Positions 1 through 10,290 of a stretch of 64,000 bases of DNA are shown piece by piece. This stretch comes from Tilletia caries. Lineage: Eukaryota > Basidiomycota > Exobasidiomycetes > Tilletiales > Tilletiaceae. The stretch covers positions 620,001-684,000 of the forward strand of contig JALUTQ010000005.1 in NCBI GenBank assembly GCA_032718865.1, given 5' to 3'. The translations under genes and the position numbers were made by a program. The first letter of the stretch is position 1. Each line of letters begins with the position of its first letter. Below the pieces are notes generated by a model. The model saw only the letters and a list, made by a program, of their open reading frames with translations, did no database searches and was not told the origin of the DNA.

Positions 1-3000
1 CGATCTGGTTCCGTGATTTTGAAGTGTCGATGTCCAGCACATGCTTGGATAGTTCAAAGACCAGAAGTCCGACGTTTGGCACATGGTCCGCTCCTAGTGA
101 TGAAGACTCAACAGCTGAAACTCCGAGATTCGACCCATCTTCTCGCTTGACTGTTGTGGTTGCAATGCGTGTGTCCACACCGTTCGGGGCAGTGCCGAGT
201 CCCATCTTCTGGCGGAGCCATTCAGATGTCGCGCTGCCTGGATCGTCCGAGGCAAGCGCAATGACTGCGACCCATTGTTGAATACCGAAGTCTCGTAGGA
301 TTCTACCGCCGGGTATCTTCCGCATGTAGCTGCAGATGCCTTGGAAAAATTCGCCCGTCGCCCAAAGCTGTTCTCGTAATGCTTTGGCTTCCACGAGGGT
401 GTCAGAGGTCACCTCTTCCATGGAGTAATCGCCGGCATCGCCATGACTTGATCGAAGTAAGGACGTTGATCGATGGGCTCCGAGAATCGAGGGATACTCT
501 CCGTTGACCGTTTTGCTGCGCTTGGTGGCGGACGACACTTTGGAAGCCAGGAAGAAGCTGGAACAATCCATTGACCGATCTGATGCCAGACGAAGGAGGT
601 TCTTTAAGCGCTTGGCGTTGGCTTTGTCGCGGCGGACGCGTTGCAGCTTGTTGCGCCAACAGTCCATAGCCCACGATTGAACGATGCGTAATTCCAGCTC
701 GTCCGCAAGAGCTTCTTGTGCAAGACTAAGCGTCAAAGGCTGGTCTCCAACCGTCATTGAGCTGCCTTCTGCCGAGCTCGAGGGGTCTGGACCTCCCAAC
801 AATTCAAGCAGTATCCGATCCGTCAAGCGCTCCTGCAGTTGGTCCAAACACGCACGCCTCGCTTCCTCGCGACGCGCCTTGGCGAGCTCTTCGGCGGAGG
901 GACCCTTTGCGACTTGAAATGGAACAACGTCCTGTGCCACGGCAGCAACCGCTCCATCGGATAGTCTAGGTCGTATAAGCGACCTGGCAGATGGCGGAAC
1001 CAAAGCCAAAGTTTTGTCCGAGGATGATCTGATGCTGAAGCCGGGTGTCGCCGACATTTGCACTGGCGACTTCAGGGGCGTCATCGTGACAACCTGTGGT
1101 GCTGGGACGGCGGTGGTCGGACTGAGCATACCCATTCTTGATGCCCTCATCGGCACCACCAAAGGAGGTGAAGCCGTGGTTGGCATTGTTTGAGGCACAG
1201 CCTGGACAAGCATGGACTTCGTAGCAGATCCAAAACTGAATGAGGACTGAACACCGTTCGACCGTCCTGGCACAGAGAATGCAAGAGACGCAGAAGCCGA
1301 AGCAACAGGCATCGCGTTTGTGGAATTGCCGAAGGCGGAGACCGGCATCGACTGCATCGGCTTGACGGGAACGCCAAAGGCTGGTGTGGGTTGGGAGGGG
1401 CCAGCTTGTCGTTGTAATCCATTTTGCAGAGCTGAAGGAAACCCGACCCCAGCTTGTGAAACAGGCTGTGGGAAGGTGACCTTCGACCCAAAGGCAGAGC
1501 CGGAATCCCCTGCCATGCTTGGGGTCAAGGCAACGGCAGGGACAGGTACAGGTGGCCGGGTTCGTGCCGGGAGCGGACCAGTGCTGTCCTGCGGCAAGTG
1601 GGGATTGAATCCGACGAAGGGTGGAATTGAAACTTCGATCAAAGGGGCTGCACCACTGGCAATGCCGTCGACGATTTCAACATTCGTGAAATCTCCACGC
1701 TTCGCCTCGATCATGACGGAGAACTCTGGAGCGTGAGGAAGCGGCTTGTTCTCTGCAAATGGACAGCAATTAGTACTAGGAGATAGAGGCGGGGGATGCT
1801 TGGATTGCACTCACCTAGAATAGCTACGCCACGATGAGCCTTTGCTCTCCTAACTCCAGCGCTATCAACGAATACTTCGATCCCCATCGTTGCCAGAACC
1901 TCGACCACGTCCGCATCGTTGTACTCTGCACCGAGTCCTAGACTCTTCCGAACGAAGTCGAAGGCGGGTGGTAATCGTTCAACGTAGGCATGGCACATTG
2001 CCTTGATCGCACCGCGTCGAAGATCTGTGAAAACGTTCTCCGCCAGACATGCCAGTAGATATCCACGGCCGACCGGTAATCTATCCACCTCCTTGAAGAA
2101 GGCAGTGAAAAAGTTAAGAGTTGCTTCTTCGTTCATGGGCTGTCCTCGCTTTTCAATGTTGTTTGAGCGTTGAGCGCATGTTCGAAGTCGGAGAGCGACT
2201 TGCACCTGCTCGGAGAGGAAAACGCTAGTCGGCAGCAATTCTACCTCTCGCAATGTTTCCGGATCGCGAAGATGGAGAAGAAGGTTGTATGCGCGAAATT
2301 CCGACTCGTTCGGGGCCACTGTTGGCGCCCCTCGCACAGAGCCTGCCGCCTGTCTCCGGTCGTCGTAAAACTCGATCAGACTTCGCAGCGCTGAGTGACA
2401 AATATGAACGTCAGCGCATCTCGTAATCCGAAAACGGAAAATTTCATGGACTCACTCTTCCGCAATTGTTCGAGCTCCTGCTGCTCGCTCCACTTGTCCG
2501 CCCCTGGTCCACCGCGGGCATGCAAGTATAGAATGTGCAGTCTCGCAATTCGTTCGTGGCACTCAATTGCTAGCGCTCCCGTGTCGCCCTGAACAATGAA
2601 GTCCTGCCGGATTGCACGAGTTCGGTTCCATAAAAATGGTTGGACGAGGGCAAAGTTTGACGATGTGATGTCGGGCGGTAGGAGGACGCTGGTTAAGTAG
2701 TCCAGAGTGCGCTGATAGCAAAATAGTCAGCTCGAATCCTTAAGGTGATAATAGACCGTCAAGATACTCACTTTCAGCACATCGGGCGGCCTAATCTCCT
2801 CCGGTAGAGGGATCTCCCGACCTGCGGCGGGCCGTCGATATATCTTCACCGCAAGGCGTCGATCAACTCTGGCTCCGCCGCCCGGAGGGGCGTTCAACCG
2901 AAGCTCCAGTTTGTCCAACTCCTTCTGGAACTCGCGCTCGTGACACTCGAATTCAGGGCACATGAGCACACATGTGCCTCTGAGCTCTGCGGCTTCGCTC

Positions 3001-3607
3001 AGCTGTTGCGGCTTAAGTGGATCGGGTAGGATGCCCTCTCGAATGTATCGCTTTCGAAGCTCGTCCCGTTCTGCTTTCATCTGAGCAGGTGTGTGAGAGC
3101 AAAAGCAGGCCAATCGTCAGCCTTTCGTACTTTGCCTGTGCTGTGCCCAGGACAGTGACCATTCCTCACCTCGAAGAACCGATTTTCCTCCAGCGGCGGC
3201 GTGGGATGCCTAGCCTTCATGGCCGCAAGGGAGGGCGCGCTCCGTGTTGTAGGCCGGAACACAGGCGCCTGGGCGCTCAAGCTGGGAGCTGCCCGTGTGA
3301 CAGGCAGCTTTGACTCTGTCGCGAACACCGAAGGACCCGACTGAACCGGGAGCTCAACCGCAGGGGTGAAAGTCGAAGAAGCCCCAAACGAGCTGAACGA
3401 CCCCGTCTGAGCGGAGAACGAGCTCTCCGATTCGGAATCCTCCGCACCGTTCGACGCGCTCGCGCTGCCTTCTATCGATCCTTTTGTGAATGTAGCTGAG
3501 CGATTTCGAAATGTGGCTCGTCCCCGGGCGCCGCCTCTAATTCCACGCGCCGCGCCGCGCCCGCGCCCACCGGACATTGTCAGTATGGGCTTTGGCGCGT
3601 CTTCCAT
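1..3607 (-). CDS. SAC3: SAC3/GANP-family mRNA export scaffold (3' end beyond window)
   Basis: This is the scaffold of the TREX-2 complex, which couples transcription to mRNA export at nuclear pores. Translation from 3607 gives a basic RG/GR-rich N-terminus (MSGGRGRGAARG), a Ser-rich stretch, and then, after an intron near 3090-3170, the hallmark Sac3 block RGTCVLMCPEFECHERE (about 2930-2990). The conserved helical region continues to about 1760, including EEATLNFFTAFFKEVDRLP and VEVLATMGIEVFVD. Introns lie near 2710-2770, 2395-2450 and 1745-1815. The C-terminal part (about 1-1740) is Pro/Ser/Thr-rich with scattered FG dipeptides (SFSFGSAT, AFGNS) and a helical stretch (QSWAMDCWRNKLQRVRRDKA, about 630-690) resembling the region that binds centrin/Cdc31. 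No stop is seen before base 1, so the end lies outside. The start could also be the second Met at 3577. Family is confident; exon limits are approximate. Confidence 0.9.
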
Positions 3608-3872
3608 CGTCGGCTCGGTGCCTGCCGTTGTTGAGTCCGTCTGTTGCTATGTATGTAATGGTTGTCGTCCTCCGTCGCGCCTTTCTTCCAGCGCGACTTC
3701 GAGAGTGGATCGGGAACTCGCGACTTTCTCGCACTGACTCACTCTCAGTGAACAGCAAAGCAGCAATCAATGATCTGGGCAATTGGATTGATTGAGACTG
3801 CGCATCTACAAGGGAGGCATGTATTATTTATGCCTGCGATAGGGACAGGCGATGTAAGCGATAAGTAACGCC

Positions 3873-5688
3873 TCAGGCCTTCAGCTCCTCCTTGGCCGCC
3901 GCCGCCGCTTGAAGCCGGGCGTAATGCTCCTCCGCCTGCTGGAGGCACTTGACATTCGCACTGAGCTTGTTGAGCGTCTCGACATACTCCTCCTCCTCCA
4001 CGCTGTCGAACACAATACCACCGCCGGCTTGGAGATAGGCCGTCCCGTCTTTGAACGTCATGGTCCGGATAGCGATGCATACATCCATCTCGGAGCGTGC
4101 GTAGTCGATGTGGCCGACGGCACCCGCGTATACGCCTCTTCGCTCCTTCTCGAGTTCTGCAACAAGCTCGATGGCGCGAATCTTGGGAGCACCGGAAACT
4201 GTTCCGGCGGGGAAAATGGATCGCAGTGCATCGAACCTGGGGTCGTTCAGAAGGGTCAGACCATAAAGCTAGACGAGCGACTGACTCCTGGTACGGGAAC
4301 TCACCGCGACTTTCCAGCCCGCAGAGTACCTGTGACGCGGCTGGTCAAGTGCATGACGTGGCTGTACTTCTCCACCCTCATCAGACTCTCCACGGTGGTG
4401 GTCAAGGGGTCGCACACGCGTGAGATGTCGTTCCGTGCCAGGTCGACGAGCATAACATGTTCGGCACGGTCTTTGGACGACGTCATAAGTTGCTTCGCAA
4501 GCACGGCGTCCTCTGTGGGTCATGGTATCAGAAGAAAATATGAGAAACGCAGGCCCCGAAAGTATTCGAAAGCTAGAAATGATGGAGAGAACTTACCCTC
4601 ATCATCCTTTCCACGCTTGATCGTCCCTGCGATGGCATGGACTGCCACCTTTCCATTCTCGATCTGACAGAGAGTTTCCGGGCTAGCTCCTACGAGCTGA
4701 AGATCCTGGCAGTTGACGTAGAACATGTAGGGGCTCGGGTTGAGCTGTCGTAAATGGCGGTACACGTTGAAAGGGTGGAGGTTCGTCTTTCGTGCCAGGC
4801 GCTGGGAAGGGACGGCTTGAATGATGTCGCCCTTGATGATTCGTTTTCTGAGGGCGGTGACAAAGCCCTCATAACCCTCTTTGCCAACGTTGGAAACCGA
4901 TTCGAAGCCAAGTTCGATTTGCGGCTGCTGAGGCAGGGGCGTGTGTTCAGCGCACAGAACGGTGGTAATTTTCCTGATCTTGGCCTCTGCCTCGGCATAG
5001 AGGCTCTTGATGCTGGCGGACAGTTTTTCGGGCGATGAGGAGGCCAACGTTTCGGAAGGCAAGTACACATGCGCAACGCAACGAATGGTCTGGAAGATGT
5101 GGTCAAAGATGACGAGGGAGTCGCAGAACATGAAGACGGATTCGGGGATGCCCAGCGGGTCGGAGAGCGGTCGAACGGTCCTCGGTTCGAAGTACTGTAC
5201 GCAGTCGTAGGCAATGTAGCCCATCCCTCCGCCTGTAATCGGAACTGACATCAGCTTCTCTGACTGTATGTGCCATAGAAAGACAAAGAAAACAAACCTG
5301 TAAACTTGGGCAAGCCGGGCAGAGATACGTAGTGATAGGGCTCGAGCTCTGCCTCGACCGGCTTGAGAGGGTCGCCTTCGGCATCGAGGCCCTTGCCGGT
5401 TCGGATGACCTTGTACGGGTTGGCACCGATAAAGCTCCAGCGGGCGACGCTAGAGCCGTGTACGACGGACTCGCACAGAAAACTTGGAATGGAGTGATCC
5501 GCGCCCTTGGACAGACGGAGGTAGGCTATTACCGGCGTCATCAGGTCGGCAGGGAGCGAGACGTAGACGGGGACAATGTTGCCCCTGGGCTCGATGGGCG
5601 GGGTTGCCGCGGCATCGCCGAGGAGGAGAGAGGTAACCTCTTCCAGCGACGGCACGACGGGCTTTTCGTTTCGGATGAACGCAGGCAT
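3873..5688 (-). CDS. TRP2: Anthranilate synthase component I
   Basis: It converts chorismate to anthranilate, the first committed step of tryptophan synthesis, using ammonia from a glutamine amidotransferase partner encoded elsewhere. Four exons are read: 5688-5298, 5232-4597, 4512-4305 and 4236-3873. They total 1599 nt (532 residues), the usual size for fungal Trp2. The N-terminal half carries the region that binds feedback tryptophan. The chorismate-binding half shows [49 protein letters not shown] and the signature [12 protein letters not shown], which is rebuilt only when the third intron is removed, then ending in GGGIVFDS and a charged helix. The start at 5688 (MPAFIRNEK) lies shortly before the conserved [10 protein letters not shown]. 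Divergent from SF3A1 across 427 bp. Confidence 0.96.
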
Positions 5689-6115
5689 GGCGAAGGAAAA
5701 AGGCCGTCAGTTGCAGGCGCGCTACCGAGAGCAGGACGGGACGTAGGAGACGTACGAGGTTGGCACTTGGGTCTGTCATATTGCCTCTTCCAGATTCCGA
5801 CCTTCTTAAATACTTGATCCTAAGGAGACACGGAGGGAAGAGGAAATGTCAGAGCGATGAGGCGATGAGGCGATGGGGGCGCAGGAACGTCTCGTCTGGC
5901 ACGCACCCTGCTCCGCAATCAACTCAGTCAGTGAGGGAGATGAGCTGGCAGTGAGTGGTCGTCCACCTCGTCCTGGACCTTCCTAACCTTTCTTCCTGTT
6001 GACCTCATCGGAACGGGCGTGACTCGATTTCTCATTCATTCTTCGCGTTCGCATTCATTGCCGGACGACGTCTAGCATCCAGCCCGCGGACTGAGCAAGA
6101 CGGACGCGCGCATCG
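5689..6115. promoter_or_regulatory. Shared upstream region of TRP2 and SF3A1
   Basis: These 427 bp separate two divergent start codons, so both promoters must lie here or overlap the genes. A TGACTC element at 6020-6025 matches the core bound by Gcn4/Cpc1-type bZIP activators of amino-acid biosynthesis. That would fit TRP2, but a 6-bp match is weak evidence. No clear TATA box was seen. Confidence 0.4.
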
Positions 6116-8590
6116 ATGGCCATCAGCTTGCCCCCGCCCAAGGCCGCCACGGTCGAGGACGTGGACGAGATCACCGCGGCTTCCTCCTACTCCCTCACCA
6201 ACAACAATGCGGCCCCCGCTGCATCTTCCTCATCGAGCCGCTTCACGAGCAAAGGCGGGGTCATCGTGCCCCCTCCCGACATCCGCAACATCGTCGACAA
6301 GGTAGCGTCCTACGTCGCCCGCAACGGAAAGCAGTTCGAACAGCAGATCCGCTCCGATGAGCGAGGAAGTAGCGCGCGATACGCCTTCCTTGCCCCGGAC
6401 CATCCATATCACGCGTACTACCAGTCTCGCATCGAGGCCGTAGCCAACGGAGAGGACCCCCAACCTTCTGCCGCCGCTGGTACGGGGTCCGGCCAGGCAA
6501 ATGGATCAGCAGGGAGTCCGGCTCCATTGGGTGCAGGCGGACCGCTGGAAGCAGAAGAGCGGGATGAGGCTGCGGAGGCTGCGGGCAAGTCGGACGCCTT
6601 GCCTCCGCCCCGTCCCCTGGAATTCTCGGCTGACATGCCAAATGTCACCGCAATTGATCTGTGAGTTGCCCAAGTCCCTCTGCCCAAATGAAGGGTCTCT
6701 CTCACTGAACGCCCCGAACCTCACTTATCTACCGCAGCGACGTGATCAAACTCACAGCCCTCTTCACAGCTCGCAAGGGTCGGCCATTTGCTACGGCTCT
6801 GGCGACAAGGGAAAAGAGTTCGTATCAATTCGAATTCTTGAAACCATCTCACTCCCTATTCGGCTTCTTCAACGCGCTTGTCGAGCAATACAAGCTGGTT
6901 CTGGATCCTCCTCCCGCTCTCGTTGAATACAGTCACAAGGCCGCATACGGTCAGGACGCGCCCTCGGGTTCCAAGGTACGGACCGGCGCCGGAGCTGGTG
7001 GCGGACGTACCGTAACATTAGACGAAGTCCAAAAGCGGGCGGACTGGGAAAAGAGTCGTCGGGAGAAGCGCAAGAAGGAACAGGATGCAGAGGCCAGAGA
7101 GAAAGGTAAGTCACAAAAGCGCTGGATTACTGGATGACCTCACATGCTCACAATCGATTAACCAAAAATCTACAGCTGCCTTTGACGAGATCGATTGGCA
7201 AGACTTTGTCGTCGTCGGTACCGTCGAACTGACCGAAGCTGATCAGCACATCGACTTGCCGCCTCCCACTTCCCTACGCACCATCGAGAACATGACTTTG
7301 GCACAGCAACGAATGGCCGCTATGATCATGGAGATGGAAGGCAGCGATGTAGGAGATGATGTAGAGGAGAGCGGCGATCAGAATGGAATTGGCGCATCAG
7401 AGCCCGGACGTCTCACAATCGAATCGTCAGAAGCACCGGCCGCAGAAGTCAGCACGATCGATCAGGCCCAGACTCCAGCCGCTCCCAGAACAGCAGCTCC
7501 ACCTGCGATGAAGATTCGCAAGGACTACGTTCCGAAATCGTTGGCTCAGAAACAAGCGGAGGCAGCAGTTACGACCCAATGTCCAGTATGCGGTCAACTG
7601 GTCCCAACCAACGAAATGGGCGAGCACATCCGCGTGGAACTGCTCAACCCGCGGTACCGCGAGCAGCGACAGGAATTGGAAGCCAAGAAAGCCCAGCACA
7701 ACACATTGCACTCCGGTGCCGATCCTATGCAGGCCCTACACCGCATCGCTGCTGCTCGAACAGACATGTTCGGGAGCGCTCGTGACGAAGAGACCCAAGC
7801 AAGGCGAGAAGAAGAGGAGCGTAGGCGGGCGAAGGAGAAGGAGAAGATCGTGTGGGACGGTCACACGGCGTCCAAATCGAGCACCAAGGACAAGGTTGAA
7901 CGGGCGGGACCTAGCTTGGAAGAGCAACTGGAACATCTCGAGCGGAAGAGGAAGGAGCAAGAGGCGAAAACCTTGGGACCACAACTGCCGGTGCCAGTCG
8001 GTTCATCACTTCCTCTGCCTCCCTACATGTATCAGGGCGGAATGCCGATGCAGCACGGGATGCCATATCCTCCACCACCGATGATGGGTGCGCCAGTCAG
8101 CATGGGCATGAAGCGACCCGCAGAAGACGAGCTACCTGGTCAACCAGCCCTGCAGCGTTTGGCCGCCGAGAATCCGTACGGCTCGCCCCAGTCAGGCACG
8201 CCTGGTCTCCCCATGCCGATCCCCACTGGACCCAGGGCCGACGCCCCTCCTGCCGGGCCAATACAGCAAAACACAGACGGCAGTCTCCACTCGGAGCTAG
8301 AGTGGGTCCAAGATCATCCCGATCCGATCAGTCTGGCGATCATCCTTCCCGACGCCAAGAATGTCAGTCCCGAGTGCGATGGGCGGACAGTCGTGTTCGA
8401 GGATCTTCCGATCGGATCGACGACGATGGGTATGATCCGTGAGCGCGTGCAGATGAACTGTCTGGGTGGGACTGTGGGAGCGGGTCGATTGAAGCTGAGG
8501 GTCAGAGGAGGGCGGGCGACGACACAGAAACAGACCCTGGCGTACTGGAACTTGATCGACGGGGATGAGGTGCAGGTCAGCTTGAAGTGA
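6116..8590 (+). CDS. SF3A1: Splicing factor 3a subunit 1 (Prp21/SF3a120)
   Basis: It is a subunit of the U2 snRNP SF3a complex, needed for pre-spliceosome assembly. Three exons, 6116-6660, 6738-7105 and 7176-8590, give 2328 nt (775 residues). Two SURP modules are visible: the first in exon 1 (NIVDKVASYVARNGKQFEQQ, then PYHAYYQSRI), the second in exon 2 (LDVIKLTALFTARKGRPFAT to SLFGFFNALVEQY). A charged EKSRREKRKKEQ segment precedes EIDWQDFVVV, typical of the family. The Prp21 central block follows (RKDYVPKSLAQKQ, CPVCGQLVPTNEMGEHIRVE, HRIAAARTDMFG), then a Pro/Met-rich linker (PPPPMMGAP). A ubiquitin-like C-terminus ends in YWNLIDGDEVQVSLK. The C-terminal ubiquitin-like fold is as in the human protein, making this a full-length member. 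Confidence 0.96.
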
Positions 8591-8756
8591 CCTCGACAAG
8601 AATAAATACGCCCTTTGTCCGGACCAAAGGTGCAAGTTGTGACTGAATGCATTGAAAAGAGAGATGTTCTGAGGTTGAAGGAAAGCAAACCGAGTGGAAA
8701 GGGTAGAGGAAAGGAGTCCGGTCCTGCTCGCGAGGCAGCGGTCGCAGAGACAATCC

Positions 8757-9170
8757 TCATCCGATGTAGTGCTTGTAATTGAGCGCCATGGCGGTGAACG
8801 AGGCCGACGCGACGATGAGAGGCGACACGATGCCCGGGCTGAGCTTGGCCGTCTTGTAGACAGCGACCTCAGACACAAAGTGAGCGAGCGCGATCACATA
8901 GCTCCACATGCAGAGCTCGTACACCGGCCGGGAGTGCATGTTGTATGCGCAGTAGGTCCGAATCAACGCCGAGGTGAAGTTCCATACGCCAAACGTCCGG
9001 GCGGAGAGCGGGGTGACCTGGGCCTGCGAAAGCGGGCCACGGGCGTACACTTTGCGGGAGAAGGTGTAGTCGACGTAGTTTTGGACGCAGTTGAAGATGG
9101 CGAGGGTCGAGACGAAGAGGAGCCATTTGGGCAGGTAGCCCTCGGGAACCCAGGACATAGCAGACGACAT
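8757..9170 (-). CDS. ERG28: Ergosterol biosynthesis scaffold protein Erg28
   Basis: Erg28 is a small ER membrane protein that tethers the C-4 demethylation enzymes (Erg25/26/27) and other sterol enzymes. The 137-residue product starts MSSAMSWVPEGYLPKW, has about four hydrophobic segments, and contains the diagnostic strings NCVQNYVDYTFSRKVY and TFGVWNFTSALIR, followed by MWSYVIALAHFVSEV. Its length equals that of fungal and animal homologues. The reading frame remains open upstream to 9470, but that 100-residue extension is polar and unlike the family, so I take the Met at 9170. It lies tail to tail with SF3A1, with 166 bp between them. It is the last housekeeping gene before the repetitive island. 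Confidence 0.93.
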   Translation of the reverse strand: MSSAMSWVPEGYLPKWLLFVSTLAIFNCVQNYVDYTFSRKVYARGPLSQAQVTPLSARTFGVWNFTSALIRTYCAYNMHSRPVYELCMWSYVIALAHFVSEVAVYKTAKLSPGIVSPLIVASASFTAMALNYKHYIG

Positions 9171-9871
9171 CTTCTTGGGGATGGCAAAATGCTCGTCAGT
9201 CACCGTCTCCTTCTCAGCTGTGAAGATATCCCTCAGGCCCACCCATATCTTACCTTTCCAAGTACGTTTCGAAATCCTTTTTTTGACAGAATAGGACGTC
9301 AAGTCGCTAAAATGAGGATTTGGGTGGAATCCGTCGCAGGTGCTTAAGGATGTCAAGTAATAGGCCAGGGACCGGTTCGCGAAGGAGCGGTCACGGCTCT
9401 CTGGTTGTGGTGGGCGAAAGTACGTCTGATTCTCGCTTTCGTGGTCGGGGTTGTGGTCGTAGGTGTCCATGTCTTTTGGGAGGTCTGCTTCTCAATCTCA
9501 TCCCGCGACCAGTGGCATATCGGCGCATCACCCTTTCGCATAAGTACACCGCCAACCTAGCACGATGATCCATGGATTTGACTGTTGATAGATAGTCCGA
9601 CGGGACGATCTAGAAAGTGTCCACTACGAATGATATTCAGACGGATAGTTTTTAAATCATTTTGAGTCCCACGATCCATAGACTGCCTCAGCGGGTTATC
9701 CATGATCGATCCCTCAGCACATCAGCCATTGATGGTCCAGCCTAGAGCGGTCGCAGACAGTCCATGGTCGGGATGATCATTCAATGCTTTCGACGGATGC
9801 CAATCTCATTACAGGTATTACTCAATACTGAGGTTGGTGAATGCGAACACGGAACACACATCAAAGGAAGC
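9171..9871. other. ERG28 upstream region and left edge of the accessory island
   Basis: About 700 bp without a convincing gene. The first 300 bp are open on the minus strand in frame with ERG28, but look like 5' leader. The remainder (9570-9870) is AT-richer spacer with no recognisable motif. Confidence 0.5.
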
Positions 9872-10261
9872 TCATTCGCCCATTTCCTGATCTTCCAGCC
9901 CCTCTTCACCGTGACTGACTTCGACTTCGCTGTCCGTCTCGTCGCCTGTCGGTTCGGCCCTCTGCTTGTGCTTGGCCTTTTTCTTTGTCTTTGCGTTCCT
10001 CGCCTGTCTGACCTCCTTCGCCACATCTTCGGCCACGGAGTCCGCGTCAAAGTCGGAGTGACGGTGAGGTGGAAAATGTCCAGAGAGCTGTGCTGGAGGA
10101 TAGCGCAGGAGATGATGGTTGAGCAGATAATGTTGATTTCCTCGGCCATCAGTGATGTGGCTGACTGCCGGTGCCGTCAGACCCGTCTCGCGCCGCTCTT
10201 GGACGGTCGCTTTACCTTCCGGATTGATCTGACACTTGTGATGGATGCAATCGTGTACCAA
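9872..10261 (-). CDS. Orphan acidic/basic reading frame, possibly a truncated gene end
   Basis: The last 80 or so codons look coding. A Lys/Arg-rich stretch (AKEVRQARNAKTKKKAKHK) is followed by a strongly acidic tail (TDSEVEVSHGEEGLEDQEMGE) and a stop at 9872. The upstream part has no similarity I recognise, and the frame meets the tandem array after another 30 bp. Inference: this may be the surviving C-terminal exon of a gene whose 5' part was displaced by the array. It could equally be a chance frame. No function assigned. Confidence 0.3.
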   Translation of the reverse strand: MVHDCIHHKCQINPEGKATVQERRETGLTAPAVSHITDGRGNQHYLLNHHLLRYPPAQLSGHFPPHRHSDFDADSVAEDVAKEVRQARNAKTKKKAKHKQRAEPTGDETDSEVEVSHGEEGLEDQEMGE

Positions 10262-10262
10262 G

Positions 10263-10289
10263 TTCCCCTAATTCCCCTAATTCCCCTAA
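10263..10289. repeat. Three perfect 9-bp telomere-like repeats
   Basis: TTCCCCTAA occurs three times in succession (10263, 10272, 10281). On the minus strand it reads TTAGGGGAA, close to fungal telomere units of the TTAGGG type. It abuts the first base of the tandem array. GTTAGGGGAA also occurs once in every array unit in the opposite orientation (for example at about 12080). Confidence 0.75.
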
Positions 10290-10290
10290 C

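Noticed and set aside
3909..4667. A 252-codon plus-strand frame over TRP2
   Set aside because: It is antisense to conserved TRP2 coding sequence and crosses its introns.
8757..9470. ERG28 with a 100-residue N-terminal extension
   Set aside because: The extension is polar and low in coding character; the family starts at the Met at 9170.
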